Positions 50,225-61,472 of a stretch of 64,000 nucleotides of DNA are shown piece after piece; position 1 is the first letter of the stretch, and the number at the start of each line of letters is the position of its first letter. Position numbers and translations under genes: made by a program. The DNA comes from DASVFB01 sp963766345 (lineage in GTDB: Bacteria > Actinomycetota > Thermoleophilia > Gaiellales > Gaiellaceae): assembly GCA_963766345.1 (NCBI GenBank), contig CAVXZL010000013.1, positions 16,984-80,983 of the forward strand. The letters are read 5' to 3'. The notes under the pieces are model-generated. The model was given only the letters and a program-made list of their open reading frames with translations. It was not told the origin of the DNA and made no database searches.

Positions 50225-51264
50225 TCAGACGAGCCCGGTACGAGCCGCGTGCGCAGCCGCGGCGGTGCGCGAGGTGAGCCCCAGCTTCCGCCGGATGTTC
50301 GCGACGTGGCGGTGCACCGTGTGCGGGCTGAGCACGAGGCGCTCGGCGATCTCCCCGTCGCTCAGGCCTTCTGCGACGAGCCGCAGGACATCGAGCTCGC
50401 GCGGGCTCAACTCGCCGATGTCCGCGGCTTGCTCTCGGGCGGGCGGCGCGGCGATTCCGAGGAACGGTGCAACCGCGGCGAGCACAGAGTCGATGTCACC
50501 GTGCCACGGTAAGTGCGCGTCGCCTTCGAGGACGACGAGCTCGGCGTTCGGCGCGAGGGCGGCGAGCTGCTCGCCGGCGGCAAGGCGGACCACGCGGTCG
50601 CGCCGGCGATGCACGACGAGCGTCGGCGCGCGGAGCCCGGCGACCGTCTCGCTGACGTCGGTCGCGAACGTCAGCTCGAGCAGCTCGGCGGCGAAGGCCG
50701 CACTCGCGGACGCGCGCTGGAAGGCTGCGAACGAGGAACGCTCGTCGGGCCCGCCGCTCGGCACGAACGCGTCCGCGAAGAAGCGGCTGCCGAGCCCCCA
50801 ATGCCTCCGCACGAGGTCGATCACCGCCTCTTGCGTCTCCGCGCGTGCGAGCTCTGCGCCGTTCGCGAAGGCACCGTAGAGGACGACGCGATCGACACGG
50901 TCGGGGTTGCGCGCCGCGAACGTGATCGATGTGCACCCGCCGTACGATCCGCCCACGAGAGAGATGCGTTCGAGCTCAAGGTGGTCGAGGAGCGCCGACA
51001 GCACGGCAACCTCGTAGTCGAGGTCGAGCGTCTCACGCGGCCGCTCGGGTCCGACATCCCACAGCCGAGACGGTCGTAGCGGATCACACGCCTGCCGCGC
51101 GCGAGCCCCCACATGAAGTGGCGGAAGCTCTCGACCTTCCAGTCCTCGACGACGTTGCTGACCCACCACGCTGCGAGAACGAGCGGCGGCCCGGACCCGA
51201 GCTCCGCGAACGCGATGCGGTGGCCGTCAAAGCGAAAAAAGCCCGTGCGCTGGTCGCCGCTCAT
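50225..51264 (-). CDS. Alpha/beta hydrolase fused to a LuxR-type HTH domain, one frameshift
   Basis: The N-terminal hydrolase (FFRFDGHRIAFAELGSGPPL, nucleophile Ser in SLVGGSYGGCTSITFAARNP, acid in LVVHRRRDRVVRL, His in LEGDAHLPWHGD) is followed by a C-terminal LuxR helix-turn-helix: GELSPRELDVLRLVAEGLSD and GEIAERLVLSPHTVHRHVAN. A base is lost near 51065, after YDRLGCGMSDPSG. About 346 residues. The ATG at 51264 overlaps the stop of the upstream cyclase/AAA gene as ATGA. The hydrolase probably acts as a ligand-binding sensor domain; this hybrid type is known beside cyclase-ATPase regulators. Confidence 0.85.
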
Positions 51265-54200
51265 GCCGAGGCGAGTCGCAAGGCCTCGCCGCGCCGTACA
51301 TACGCCGCCGCCCCGACGGCACGGTAGAACGCGAGCGCGCGCTCGAGGTGCGGCTGCGCCTCGACGTGGCGGCTCTGTTCGGCGAGCGACTCGGCGACCC
51401 TCAGGTGCGCGTACGCCGCTTCCGCCCGCAAGTCGGTGCCGTCCAGGAACTCCGCGGCCGCGGCGAGCTCACCGCGTGCGATGAGCTACCGGCCCGCGTC
51501 CAGGCCGGGGCACGGCCGCCGCGGGGCGGCGGGTCTTCGCGGCCGAGATCGTGCAGGAGCCAGCCCAGGTCGATGAGCCAGGTGTAATACAGCGGCGTTC
51601 CCTCGTCGTCGGTCAGCGACAACAACTCGTCCACGAGAGGCATCGCGTCGGCCGGCCGGCCGTGTTCGACCAAGACGCGCGCGAGCTCGGCCAGCGAGGG
51701 GCCGACGGCCTGTGGGTCTTTCACGCGCCGCCCATGGGCGAGCGACCGCTGCGCGTAGTCGAGCGCGAGGGCGTCACCACGTGCGAGCGCCATCGCCGCC
51801 TGGGTATGCAGCATCTCGCCCTGCAGCACGTGGCTCTCGGCATCGGCGATCGCGGCCTCGTACTCCTTGCGCAGCGCTTCGGCACGATCCCAGTCGCCGA
51901 GGATGATAGGCCACACACGCCTGTAGCGGGGTGAGCCAGCGGATCCCCATCAGCAGTCCGAAGCGATCGACCTCAGCCCGCGCCTCGTCGTAGAGTCGAT
52001 CCGTCTCACGCGCCCGCCCGAGCGAGAGCATGTCCTGAGCGAGATTGTTGAACGCCCGCTGCGCCTCCGGTGAGCCGCACCGCCGCGGCCGAGCGCGATC
52101 GCGCGCTCGAGCTCCGCCGCTCCCCCACCGACGCGGACGCCGAGGGCGGTGCCCACGCTCACGAGGGCCGAGACCTGAAGGTGGACGAGCCCGAGCTCTT
52201 CCGCGAGCGCAAGGCCCTCCCGGCCGAGCTCGATCGCCTCCTGGTTGCGGCCGCGAAGCATGAGCAGCCGCGAGCGCTCGACGAGCACGGTCGCCTTCGC
52301 GTGAGACGTCGGTGCGTCACGTACGAGCACCCGGGCGCGCTCCGAGGCTGCGTCGGCCTCGTCTCCGAGCCCTCGATGCCAGAAGGCGAGCGCTGCGAGC
52401 ATCTCGCTCTCGGCGGCGTCCTCCGCTTCGCCGAGCTCGCGGAACGCGTTCGCCGCCTCCACGGCCCGTGTCTCCGCACCGGGCCGCCCGAGGTTGTAGC
52501 CGGCCCAGGCGAGCCAGTGCTGTGCGCGGGCAGCGGTGGGAGACCCCGCCTTCGCGAGCGCGAGGGCCTTCGTTGCAAACCCTTCGGCCTGCGCGTACGC
52601 CGACAGCGACGCGGCGCGCTCGGCCGCGGCGACGAGCGCCCGCGCTGCGGGGTCGAGAGCTCGTCCGTCTCGGCGCCCGCGGCGCGTCGCAGCTCGAGCG
52701 CGGCGACGTAGTGGTGCGCGAGCTGCTCGGCGAGATCCTCCGCCCGGTCGCCCGAAAGCGACTCGATCCATGTGCCGCGCGCACGTGCTTCTCGGCGCGT
52801 TCGGCGCGCGGGATCTGCCCGTACGCGACGTCGCGGACGAGCAGATGCGTGAACGCGAACTCCGTCTCGCCCGCGACGGAGCTGCGGCGCTCGCGCCGGA
52901 CGAACTCCTTCCGCTGCAGCGAGCGCAGCCGCTCCTCTGCGTCCGTCGGCCTCGAGCGCGCCGATCCAGAACGTCTTGCCGAGGACGGCGGCGTCGAAGA
53001 GCAGGCTCTTCTCCTCCGGTGGCAGCGAGTCGAGTCGCGCGGCGATGATTCCCTGCACCGTCTCGGGGAGCTCGCCGCAGCGCCTCGCCTCGCTCGGCGA
53101 ACATGCGCGCGAACTGCTCGGCGTAGAGCGGGTTGCCGCCGGCGCGCGCGAGCAGCGCCTGCTGCGTCTCGGCCGGCAGCAGGGCGCGGTCGAGCAGGTT
53201 GGCGATGCAGCAGCGCCGTGTCGTCGTCGGCGAGCGGCGACGAGCGACAGCGTCAGCGCGTTGCGCTTGCCCCCGCCCCAGCCCGGCCGCCGGTCGAGCA
53301 GCTCGGGCCGCGCGGTCGCGACCACGAGGAGCGGCACGTCCTCGATCCAGTCGGCGAGCTGGTCGACGAAGTCGAGCAGATCGTCGTCGGCCCAGTGGAG
53401 GTCTTCGAACACGAGCACCGTCGGGCGCCGCTCGGCGAGCGCCTCGACGAAGCGGCGCCAGGCGGTGAAGCTCTCGTCGCGCGCGCCGCCCGAGCGCCTC
53501 GAGGCCGACGAGCGGCCGCAGCCGCGACTCCACCCACGCGCGTCGTCGTCCGGGGAACAGCTGCGGCGACGGTCTCGTGCAGCTTGCGCTCGGCGTCGGC
53601 GGCCGTGTCGGTCTCGAGGATCCCGGCCTGCGCCTTGACCATCTCGCCGAACGCCCAGAACGCGCCGCCTTCGCCGTACGGCAGCGAGCGGCCCTGGCGC
53701 CAGTGCGTGAGCTCCGGCGTCGCGCTCGAGCTGGCCGTACAGCTCGCGCGACGAGGCGGCTCTTGCCGATGCCCGGGACGCCGACGATCGTGACCAGCTG
53801 CGTCGACGGCTCGCCGCGCACTCGCTCGAACGCGCCGAGCAGGAGCTCGCGCTCGCGGTCGCGGCCGACGAGCGGCGTCGCCGGCGCGCGAAGCTCGACG
53901 CCGACGCGGGCGCGCGCCTCCAGCGCCTCCCACACCGGAACCGGCTCGGCCTTGCCCTTCGCCTCGACCGGCGCGTGCTCGCGGTAGTCGATCACGTGCT
54001 CGCGTCGCGCGGTACGTCGCTCGTCCGACGATGATCGCCGTTCGATCGGCGCGGCGGACTGCAGACGCGCCGCGGTGTTGACGACGTCGCCGGCGACCAT
54101 CGCCTCGCCGGCGTCCGGACGCGCGTCGATGTTGACGAGCGCCTCGCCCGTGTTGACGGCGATGCGCACCTCGAGCTTGCCGTCCTCGGCGATGCCCGTC

Positions 54201-54455
54201 GCGGATCGCAAGCGCCGCGCGGACGGCGCGCTCGGGATCGTCCTCGTGCGCGACGGGCGCGCCGAACACCGCCATCACCGCGTCGCCGACGAACTTCTCG
54301 ACGGTGCCGCCGCGCTGCTCGAGCTCCGTTCGCAGCCGCTCGTGGTACGGCCGCAGGATCGCCTCGACGTCCTCCGGATCGAGCGACTCGGCGCGCGCCG
54401 TGAAGCCGACGAGATCGGCGAAGAGAACCGTGACGACCTTCCGCTCCCGTCTCAC
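51261..54455 (-). CDS. Class III nucleotide cyclase / AAA ATPase / TPR regulator (heavily frameshifted)
   Basis: Second large regulator of this type. The cyclase domain begins at once (RRERKVVTVLFADLVGFTAR, KFVGDAVMAVFGAPVAHEDD); the zinc ribbon seen in the 19-23 kb paralogue is missing. Then an ATPase with VGVPGIGKSRLV (Walker A) and VLVFEDLHWADDDLLDFVDQ (Walker B), and TPR-like helices to the stop at 51261 (ERALAFYRAVGAAAYVRRGE at the end). Ten or more frame changes lie between 51.5 and 54.3 kb. The GTG at 54455 overlaps the ilvA stop as GTGA. About 1065 residues. Coupled to the downstream hydrolase-LuxR gene. Confidence 0.82.
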
Positions 54456-55624
54456 CGCAGTCGCTCGACGGGATAACCCTGCGCCTCGAGCGTCTCGAGC
54501 ACCTCGGCGCAGTGCTCGAGGTCGCGCGTCGCCACGGTCAGCTCCACTTCGGTCTCGGCGACGGAGATGTGCATCCCCTCGCGGTGGTGCTCGACGGAGA
54601 CGACGTTCACGCGCTGCTCGGCGCACGAGCTCCAGAAGCTTGTTCAGCTCGCCCGGCCGGTCGGGGATGCGCGTGCGGACGACGAGGTAGCGGCCGGCGA
54701 CCGTGAGCCCGTGACGCATCACCGAGATGAGCAGCGTCGCGTCGATGTTGCCGCCGGAGAGCACGACCGCGACGGGGCCGGTGCCGCCGACCTTGCCCGA
54801 GAGCAGCGCGGCGACGCCGACCGCGCCGGCGCCCTCGACGACGAGCTTCGTCCGCTCGAGCAGCAGGACGATCGCCTCGCTGATCTCCTCGTCGGCGACG
54901 TCGACCATGTCGTCGAGCAGCGCGTCGAGGATGCTCATCGTCAGCTCGCCGGGCTGCTTGACGAAGATGCCGTCCGCGATCGTGAAGCCCGACTTGCCGG
55001 CCTGCACGCCGACGATCCGCACGTCCGGCTTCACCGCGCGCAGCGCGTGCGCGATTCCGGCCGCGAGCCCGCCGCCGCCGACCGGGATCAGGACGGTCTC
55101 CGCCGTCGCGCACCTGCTCCGCGAGCTCGAGCCCGATCGTCCCCTGGCCGGCGATCACGACGCGGGTCCTCGAAGGGATGGACGAACGTCGCGCCGGTCT
55201 CCCCGGCGTACGCCTGTGCCGCGTCGAGCGCCTCCTCGAACGCTCTCCGGCCAGCTCGAGCTGTGCGCCGTAGTTGCGGCACGCGTCGACCTTCGCCATC
55301 GGCGCGTCGAGCGGCACGTAGATGCGCGCGCTCACGCCGGCCTCGCGCGCGGCCCAGGCAACGGCCTGGCCGTGGTTGCCTGCGCTCGCCGCGACGACGC
55401 CTGCCGCGCGCTCGCTCCGCGTCGAGCGTCGCGATCCGGTTGACGGCGCCGCGGACCTTGAACGAGCCCGTGCGCTGGAGGTTCTCCGCCTTCAGCCAGA
55501 CCTCGCGGCCGGCGAGGCGCGACAACGTCTCCGAGCCGTAGACCGGGGTGACCCGCGCGACGCCGCGAGACGCGCCGCGCGCCTCTTCGATGTCACGAAG
55601 CGTCGGCGCCGTTCGTGTCGCCAA
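54452..55624 (-). CDS. ilvA: Threonine ammonia-lyase (threonine dehydratase), frameshifted
   Basis: PLP enzyme converting threonine to 2-oxobutanoate. LRDIEEARGASRGVARVTPV, PLP Lys in LKAENLQRTGSFKVRGAVNR, AGVSARIYVPLDAPMAKVDA, VKPDVRIVGVQAGKSGFTIADGI-type segment, VEGAGAVGVAALLSGKVGGT, VLSGGNIDATLLISVMRHGL and a C-terminal ACT domain (RTRIPDRPGELNKLLELV to VLETLEAQGYPVERLR). Frame changes near 55420, 55255, 55160, 55105 and 54630. TTG at 55624 is the likely start, overlapping the meaB end. The ACT layout matches the catabolic/short form (about 390-400 residues), not the long biosynthetic form with two ACT-like domains. Confidence 0.87.
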
Positions 55625-56588
55625 TGTCGGAACACCTTCTCCATGATCTCGCGCACGGCCGTCAGCGGGTCGAGCTCGCGGCGCTGCACCTCGTCGAGCA
55701 GGCGCCGGAGCTCCGGATCGTCCGCGACCGCGTGCTCGAGGTGCGTCTTCGCGCGCGACGACGCGACGGCGAACACCTCGCCGGCGAGGTTGCGGCGGCG
55801 CCGCTTCTCGAGCCCGTCGTCCGCCTCGAGGAACGCGCGATGCTGCGTCGATCTTCTCCCAGAGCACGTCGACGTTCTCGCCGCGCATCGCCTCGGTGAG
55901 CACGATCGGCGGCTTCCACGTCGCGCTCCTTGTCGAGCGTGAGGATCGAGCGCACCTCGTTGACCATCGTCTTCGCGGCCGGATGATCCATCTTGTTGAC
56001 GGCGATCACGTCGGGAATCTCCATGATCCCGGCCTTCAGCGCCTGGACGGAGTCGCCGGAGCCCGGCATCAGCACGAGCAGGACGGTGTCGGCGATCGCC
56101 GATCACCTCGACCTCGCCCTGGCCCGCGCCGACCGTCTCGAGGAAGAGGAGGTCCTTGCCGGACGCGTCGAGCACGAGCATCGCCTGCAGCGTCGCCTCG
56201 GCGAGCCCGCCGAGGTGGCCGCGCGAGCCCATCGAGCGGATGAAGACGCCCGGGTCGAGGAAGTGGTCGGCGAGCCGGATGCGGTCGCCGAGCAGCGCGC
56301 CCGTGCGTGAACGGGCTCGAGGGGTCGACCGAGATCACGCCGACGCTCTGCTCCCGGCCGCGGACGTGCCGCACGAGCGCGCTGATCAGCGACGACTTGC
56401 CGACGCCCGGCGGGCCGGTGACGCCGAGGCGTAGCCGCGCCCCGTGTCGGGATAGATGTCGCGGACGACGTCGTAGGCGAGCGGGTCGCCGTTCTCGACG
56501 AGCGTGATCGCGCGCGCCAGCGCGCGCTTGTCGCCCGCGCGGACGCCGGCGGCGAGCGTCTCGCGCGTCCAGTCGCGCGCCCGGCCAT
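55593..56588 (-). CDS. meaB: Methylmalonyl-CoA mutase-associated GTPase MeaB, frameshifted
   Basis: G3E GTPase that protects and loads B12-dependent acyl-CoA mutases. Visible parts: GVTGPPGVGKSSLISAL-type P-loop region (56.4 kb), SVGVISVDPSSPFTHGALLG, GDRIRLADHFLDPGVFIRSM, GSRGHLGGLAEATLQAMLVL, FLETVGAGQGEVEVI, GSGDSVQALKAGIMEIPDVIA, VNKMDHPAAKTMVNEVRSIL and HRAFLEADDGLEKRRRRNLA. Several one-base changes between 55.6 and 56.5 kb. ATG at 56588. The exact end is unclear: a TGA at 55595-55593 fits if one base is corrected after MEKVF. No mutase gene is in the window; ilvA downstream gives 2-oxobutanoate, which leads to propionyl- and methylmalonyl-CoA. Confidence 0.83.
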
Positions 56589-56595
56589 GCGCGCT

Positions 56596-57862
56596 CTAGA
56601 GGCGATGCCGAGCCGCGCGGCGTCCGCGCCGTCGACGGCAGCGGCAGTCTCGCCTCGACGCGTCCGGCGCGACTGCGAGTCGCGGCGACGAGCGCGATCG
56701 CGACGACGGCCGGCGACGACCGAGCAGGCCGCGCCGATCCCCCAGATCCAGCGACCGCCGAGCTGCGTACGTGAGCGGCCCGGCGGCCGCCATCGCGGGG
56801 CCGAGGACCGCGTAGTCATGCTCATCGCGATCGTGAACGCGCGCCCGCGGAGCGCGTCCGGCACGCCGCGCTGGATCAGCAGGACGTTGTACAGCGCCGC
56901 GGCGCCGTTCCCGATGCCGGCGAGCGACGACGGCCGGCGCGCGATCCAGACGTTCGGCGCGACCGCGGCGATGCCGTAGCCCATGCCCGGCGAGCACGAT
57001 CGCCGGGCCGTAGAGCGAGCCGATCGCGCGCCGCTCGCGCGAGCTGCCGCCGGCGAAGCTGCCGATCGCGAGACCGACGCCCGACGCGCCGAAGAGGAGG
57101 CCGAAGCCGAAGTCGCCGGCGTTGAACGAGTCCTTCGCGATCACGACCTCGCCGACGTTGATGCAGGCCACGCCGATCATCTCGACGCTCCAGGCCGCGA
57201 GCACGACCTGCAGCGCCGGGGCTCGCCGCGCGAGCGCGAAGCCGTCGGCGAGGTCGCGCCAGTGCCCGCGGCTCAGCGCGGCCTCGGACTGCAGGCGGTT
57301 CGCCGGCGATCATCCGGATGAGCAGCGCGGAGACGACGAACGACACCGCGTTGATCCAGTAGGCGGCGTCGGGCCGGACGCGGCGACGATGACGCCGCCG
57401 ACGAGCGGGCCGGCCGCCCAGGCCATGTTCTCGACCGTCATGAAGAGCGCGTTGCCCTGCTCGAGGTCGTCCTCCTCGAGCAGGTTCGGCATCCCGGCGT
57501 TGACCGCCGGCCGGTAGATCGCGTGGCGAGGCCGCTCGACGGCGGCGAGCGCGACGATCCAGACCGTGCGGTCGACGAACGGCAGCGCCACGAAGACCCC
57601 CGCGCGCAGAAGGTCGGACGCGATCATCAGCCGCGCCGCGACAGCCGGTCGAGCAGCGGCCCGAGCGCGACGCCGACGAGGACCGTCGGCAGGAAGACGA
57701 CGATCAGGAGCGCGCGCGACCCAGGTGCCGGAGTGCGTGCGATCGTAGACGTCGACCGTCAGCGCGATCGTCGCGAGCCACGTGCCGAGCAGCGAGCCGA
57801 GCGTGGCGAGGAAGAGCAGCCGGAAGCTGCGGTTGCGGCGCAGAAGCTCGACGGCGGCCCAA
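56596..57862 (-). CDS. MFS transporter (EntS-like), frameshifted
   Basis: Exporter of the enterobactin-exporter-like MFS group. Segments: ELLRRNRSFRLLFLATLGSL, LGTWLATIALTVDVYDRTHS, MPNLLEEDDLEQGNALFMTV, ENMAWAAGPLVGGVIVAASG, INAVSFVVSALLIRM-type helix, VVLAAWSVEMIGVACINVGE, GASGVGLAIGSFAGGSSRER and YNVLLIQRGVPDALRGRAFT. Indels near 57845, 57720, 57640, 57375, 57290, 56975 and 56800. The start is uncertain; TTG at 57862 fits if one base is corrected. It stops 8 nt before meaB. Substrate unknown. Confidence 0.75.
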
Positions 57863-57874
57863 GGTCGCGACGCG

Positions 57875-58997
57875 CTAGTTCGTCGCGGCGGCGCCGACCC
57901 TGTGCGAGCGCCTCCGCGAGAACGGCGTTCTCGTCGGCCGTTCCGACGGTGACGCGGATCGCCACTCGGGGCCCGAAGCGCGCCGAGCGGCCGGACGATC
58001 ACGCCCTCGCGCAGCAGCGCGTCGAAGAGCGCGCGGGCGTCGCCGCCGGTCTCCGCGTAGACGAAGTTGGCGACGGCCGGGCCGGCGACGTCGAAGCCGG
58101 CCCCGCGGAGGAGCTCGGACGACGCGCGCGCCGCTCCGCGGCGCACTGCGCCCGCCGGCGCGCGAGCTCCGCTCGTCGCCGAGGCTCGCGAGCGCGGCGG
58201 CCTGCGCCGGCGACGAGACGTCGAACGCACGCCGTACCTTGCCGATCTCGGTGACGACGTCCTCGGGCGCGATGCCGTAGCCGACGCGCAGCCCCGCGAG
58301 CCCGTAGATCTTCGAGAACGTGCGCAGGACGACGACGCGGCGCCCGGCTTGAAGTACTCCTCGACGCCGTCGGCGTAGTCGGGGTCGTCGATGTACTCGA
58401 AGTAGGCCTGGTCGAGGACCGTCAGGACGTGTCCCGGGACGTGGTCGAGGTAACGTGTCCAGCTCGGCGCGGGTGTTCGTCGTCCCCGTCGGGTTGTTCG
58501 GGTGGCAGACGTAGACGAGCTTCGTGCGCGGCGTGATCGCCTCGAGCAGCGCGTCGAGGTCGTAGCGGTGGTCGCGCAGCGGAACGCGCACCGGCACGCG
58601 CGCCGAGCTTGATCGCGTCGAGCACGTAGCTCGGGAACGACGGCCAGCCGCAGACGATCTCGTCGCCCTCGTCGAGCACGGCCTGGCTCGAGGCAGTCGA
58701 TGACGCCGTCGGCGCCGGCGCCGATCGCGACCTCCTCGAAGCGCGACGCCGTGGCGCTCGGCGAGCGCCGCGCGCAGCGCGTACGCGCCGCCGTCGGATA
58801 GCGGTTCAGCTCGCGCGCGCTGCGCTCGAGCGCCTCGAGCGCGGCCGGGAACGGCCCGAACGGGCCCTCGTTCGACGCGAGCTTGACGACGCGCTCGAGG
58901 CCGAGCTCGCGCTGGACCTCCTCGACCGGCTTGCCGGGCTCGTACGGGACGAGCTCGGCGATCGAGCGGCGGAAGAACGAGCCGCGCGCTCGCTCAC
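57875..58997 (-). CDS. Histidinol-phosphate aminotransferase-like protein (second HisC), frameshifted
   Basis: PLP aminotransferase, fold type I: FFRRSIAELVPYEPGKPVEE, LGLERVVKLASNEGPFGPFP, VAIGAGADGVIDCLE-type segment, HPNNPTGTTNTRAELD, LTVLDQAYFEYIDDPDYADG, RTFSKIYGLAGLRVGYGIAP with the PLP Lys, and FDVSSPAQAAALASLGDE. Closer in motif wording to stand-alone HisC/aromatic aminotransferases than the HisC half of HisCB is. Many indels. GTG at 58997 overlaps the preceding small gene as GTGA. It may serve aromatic amino acids or be a second HisC. Confidence 0.8.
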
Positions 58998-59223
58998 GCG
59001 GCGGCGGCCTCGTCGTCCGGCCCTTCTTCCGCCAGAACAGCAGCAGCCGCGCCGGCGCCGCGGCGAGCGCGGCCGATGACCGCGGCGCTTGTTCGAGCCG
59101 GCTTCGTCTCCGGCGTCGACCGCCGGCACGGCGCCGCTTCGCCTTGCGCTTGGCGACGTTCCTTGCCGACCTGCCAGACCGCCCAGCCGAGCATCGGCGT
59201 TCGCGCCTGTTGACGATTCCCAT
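58994..59223 (-). CDS. Small basic membrane protein, frameshifted
   Basis: About 75 residues. MGIVNRR, then in the next frame MLGWAVWQVGK, then NVAKRKAKRRRA and a hydrophobic C-terminal stretch (AGAAAAVL) with an acidic end EEGPDDEAAAA before the stop at 58994. A short helix, a basic linker and a second helix suggest a small membrane-associated protein; I recall similar ones in this lineage but no function. GTGA overlap with the aminotransferase and 16 nt from lpd. Confidence 0.5.
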
Positions 59224-59239
59224 GCGCCCTCCCTTCGTG

Positions 59240-60653
59240 TTACGCCGTTGCCGCAGCTCTTCCGCCTGCGGCGGCAGGTGGATCGCGCGGCCGAGGCCGA
59301 CGAGGCCCGCTTCCTTGATCGCCTCGGAGAGCGTCGGGTGCGCGGCCATGCCGTCCGCCACCGTCTCGACCGTGGACTCCGCGTCGAGCGCGACGACGCC
59401 GGCCTCGATCAGGTCGGTCACGTGCGGCCCGACCATCACGATGCCGAGCAGCTCGCCGTAGCGCGTCTCGTGGATCGACTTCACCCAGCCGACGGTCTCG
59501 TTCTGCATGACCGCGCGCGCGTTCGCGACCCACGGGAACATGCCCGACCGCGACGTCGTCGCCGTGCTGCTCGCGCGCCTCCGCCTCGGTGAGGCCGACG
59601 CCCGCGATCTCCGGGATCGGTGTAGATCGGGCGCGGGACGCCGCGGTTGTCGACGACGGCGTCGTGGCCCATCGCGTTCTCGGCTGCGACCTCGCCCTCG
59701 CGGAACGCCGTGTGCGCGAGCTGCCAGTAGCCGGCGCAGTCGCCGACGGCGTAGATGTGCGGCACGGTCGTGCGGCGGTGCTCGTCGGCGGCGATGCCCT
59801 TGCGCCGGTCGAACTCGACGCCGATCGCCTCGAGCCCGAGGCCCTCGACGAGCGGCGCGCGGCCGACCGCCACGAGCATCAGGTCGGCCTCGACGGTCTC
59901 GCCGTCGCCGAAGTGCACGCGTCAGCTCCGTCGCCGGCGTCCTCGACCTTCGTGCACTGCTTGCCGAGGTTGAGCGCGATGCCGCGGCGGCCGAACTGCT
60001 TCGCGAGCTCCTTCGCCGCGTCGGCGTCCTCCTGCGGGATCAGCGTGTCGAGCATCTCGACGATCGTCACCTCGGAGCCGAAGCGCCGGAAGATCGACGC
60101 GAACTCGCAGCCGATGATCCCGCCGCCGAGCACGACGAGCCGCTTCGGCACCTCGGTCTGCGCGAGCAGGCCCGTCGAGTCGACGCAGCGCGGCGAGTCG
60201 AGCCCTTCGATCGGCGGCCGGATCGGGAACGAGCCGGTCGCGACGATCGCGGACTTGAACGTCACGTCCTCGCCGCCTTCGACGGCGATCGTGTTCGCGT
60301 CCTTGAACGTGCCGGTGCCCTTGACCCACTCGACGCCGTTCGCCTTGAAGAGGCTCGGCGACGCCGCTCGTCATCTGCTTGACGACGCCGGCCTTCCACT
60401 CGTTCGCCTTGCCGAAGTCGAGCTGCGGCTCGCCGACGTTGACGCCGAGCTTCGCGAACGTCTCCTCGGCCTCCTTGATCGAGAACGCCGTCTGCACCCA
60501 CGCCTTCGTCGGGATGCATCCGACGCGGAGGCACGTGCCGCCGAGCTCGGGCTCCTTCTCGATGCAGGCGGCCTTCGCGCCGAGCTGCGCGGCGCGGATC
60601 GCGGCCGTGTAGCCGCCGGGGCCTCCGCCGAGAACTGCGACGTCGACTTCCAT
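59240..60653 (-). CDS. lpdA: Dihydrolipoyl dehydrogenase (E3), frameshifted
   Basis: Reoxidises the lipoyl groups of the 2-oxoacid dehydrogenase complex. MEVDVAVLGGGPGGYTAAIR (FAD), redox disulfide in GGTCLRVGCIPTKAWVQ, VATGSFPIRPPIEGLDS, NAD motif in RLVVLGGGIIGCEFASIFRR, VPHIYAVGDCAGYWQLAHTA and the C-terminal His-Glu in GMAAHPTLSEAIKEAGL. Frame changes near 60365, 59925, 59610 and 59540, and one close to the end; a TAA at 59240 is the likely stop. ATG at 60653. Same operon direction as pdhABC upstream, with two small genes between. Confidence 0.9.
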
Positions 60654-60664
60654 CGGGCTTGATG

Positions 60665-61144
60665 CTAGTCGGCGGGAGTCGTTCAGCCGCGCCAGCATGG
60701 TCCAGCTGCCGCCGCTCTCGCCGACCTTGCGGAAGCCGTGCCGCTCGTAGAGGCGAAGCGCGGGGTTGTCCGGCTCGACGCTGAGCGAGATCTGCTCGAA
60801 GCCGTCCTTCTTCGCCTGGGCGAGCAGGCCCACGAGCAGCTCCTCGCCGTAGCCCTTGCCGCGGCAGCGACGGGACGACCGCGATCGACAGCTCGGGCGT
60901 CTGCTCGTCGACGAAACCGTAGCCGGGCTCGCGCTCCTTGAACAGCCGGTACCAGGCGGCGCCGACGTTGCCGGACATCGCCGTAGGCGATCACGGCCGC
61001 GTCGCCCGGCCTGCCCCAGCTCATCACGTAGCGCTGCACCGATCCCTCCAGCGGGTCCTGCGGCGCGTGCTCGCGCCAGTAGTACGCGTGGTGGAGCATG
61101 TCGCGGAGGAAGCGCGCGTCGTGGCGGCTGCCGGGGCGGATCAC
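60665..61144 (-). CDS. GNAT family acetyltransferase, frameshifted
   Basis: GNAT domain: VIRPGSRHDARFLRDMLHHA, EGSVQRYVMSWGRPGDAAVIA, VGAAWYRLFKEREPGYGFVD, ELSIAVVPSLPRQG near the acetyl-CoA loop (expected RGKGxG; a base is lost near 60865) and ISLSVEPDNPALRLYERHGF, RKVGESGGSWTMLARL. About 160 residues. The GTG at 61144 overlaps the VOC-gene stop as GTGA. The 3' end is uncertain because the frame stays open into lpd; a TAG at 60665 would end it if one base is corrected. Confidence 0.72.
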
Positions 61145-61472
61145 GGCCCGACGAGGTCTTGCGCGAGCTGGATGCGGTTTCCGTCCGGGTCGTAGACGTC
61201 GAGCAGGCGCACGTGGCCGTGAAGCTCGAGCACGACGCCGACGTTCACGCCTTCGTCGCGCAGGCGCTCGGCCTCGGCCTTGACGTCCTCGACGTCGACG
61301 TGCGCGACGCCGCCTTCCTCGGCTCGCCCTCGGCGACCGCGATCTCCATCTCGCCGCGCTGGAGCCGCGCCCAGCGCTCCTGCCAGTCGACGAACGTCTC
61401 CTCGAAGCCGAGCGTCTCGCGATAGAACGCGCGGCCGGCATCGAAGTCGCGCACGCGGTACCAGACGGTCAT
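61141..61472 (-). CDS. VOC (glyoxalase/bleomycin-resistance) family protein, frameshifted
   Basis: About 110 residues with the two beta-alpha-beta-beta-beta units of the VOC fold: MTVWYRVRDFDAGRAFYRET, LGFEETFVDWQERWARLQRG, EMEIAVAEGEP, then after a lost base near 61320 VAHVDVEDVKAEAERLRDEG, and the end LLDVYDPDGNRIQLAQDLVG, with the metal-site region DPDGN. ATG at 61472 overlaps the pdhC stop as ATGA. Activity not predictable. Placement inside the pdh operon is shared by translation coupling on both sides. Confidence 0.78.
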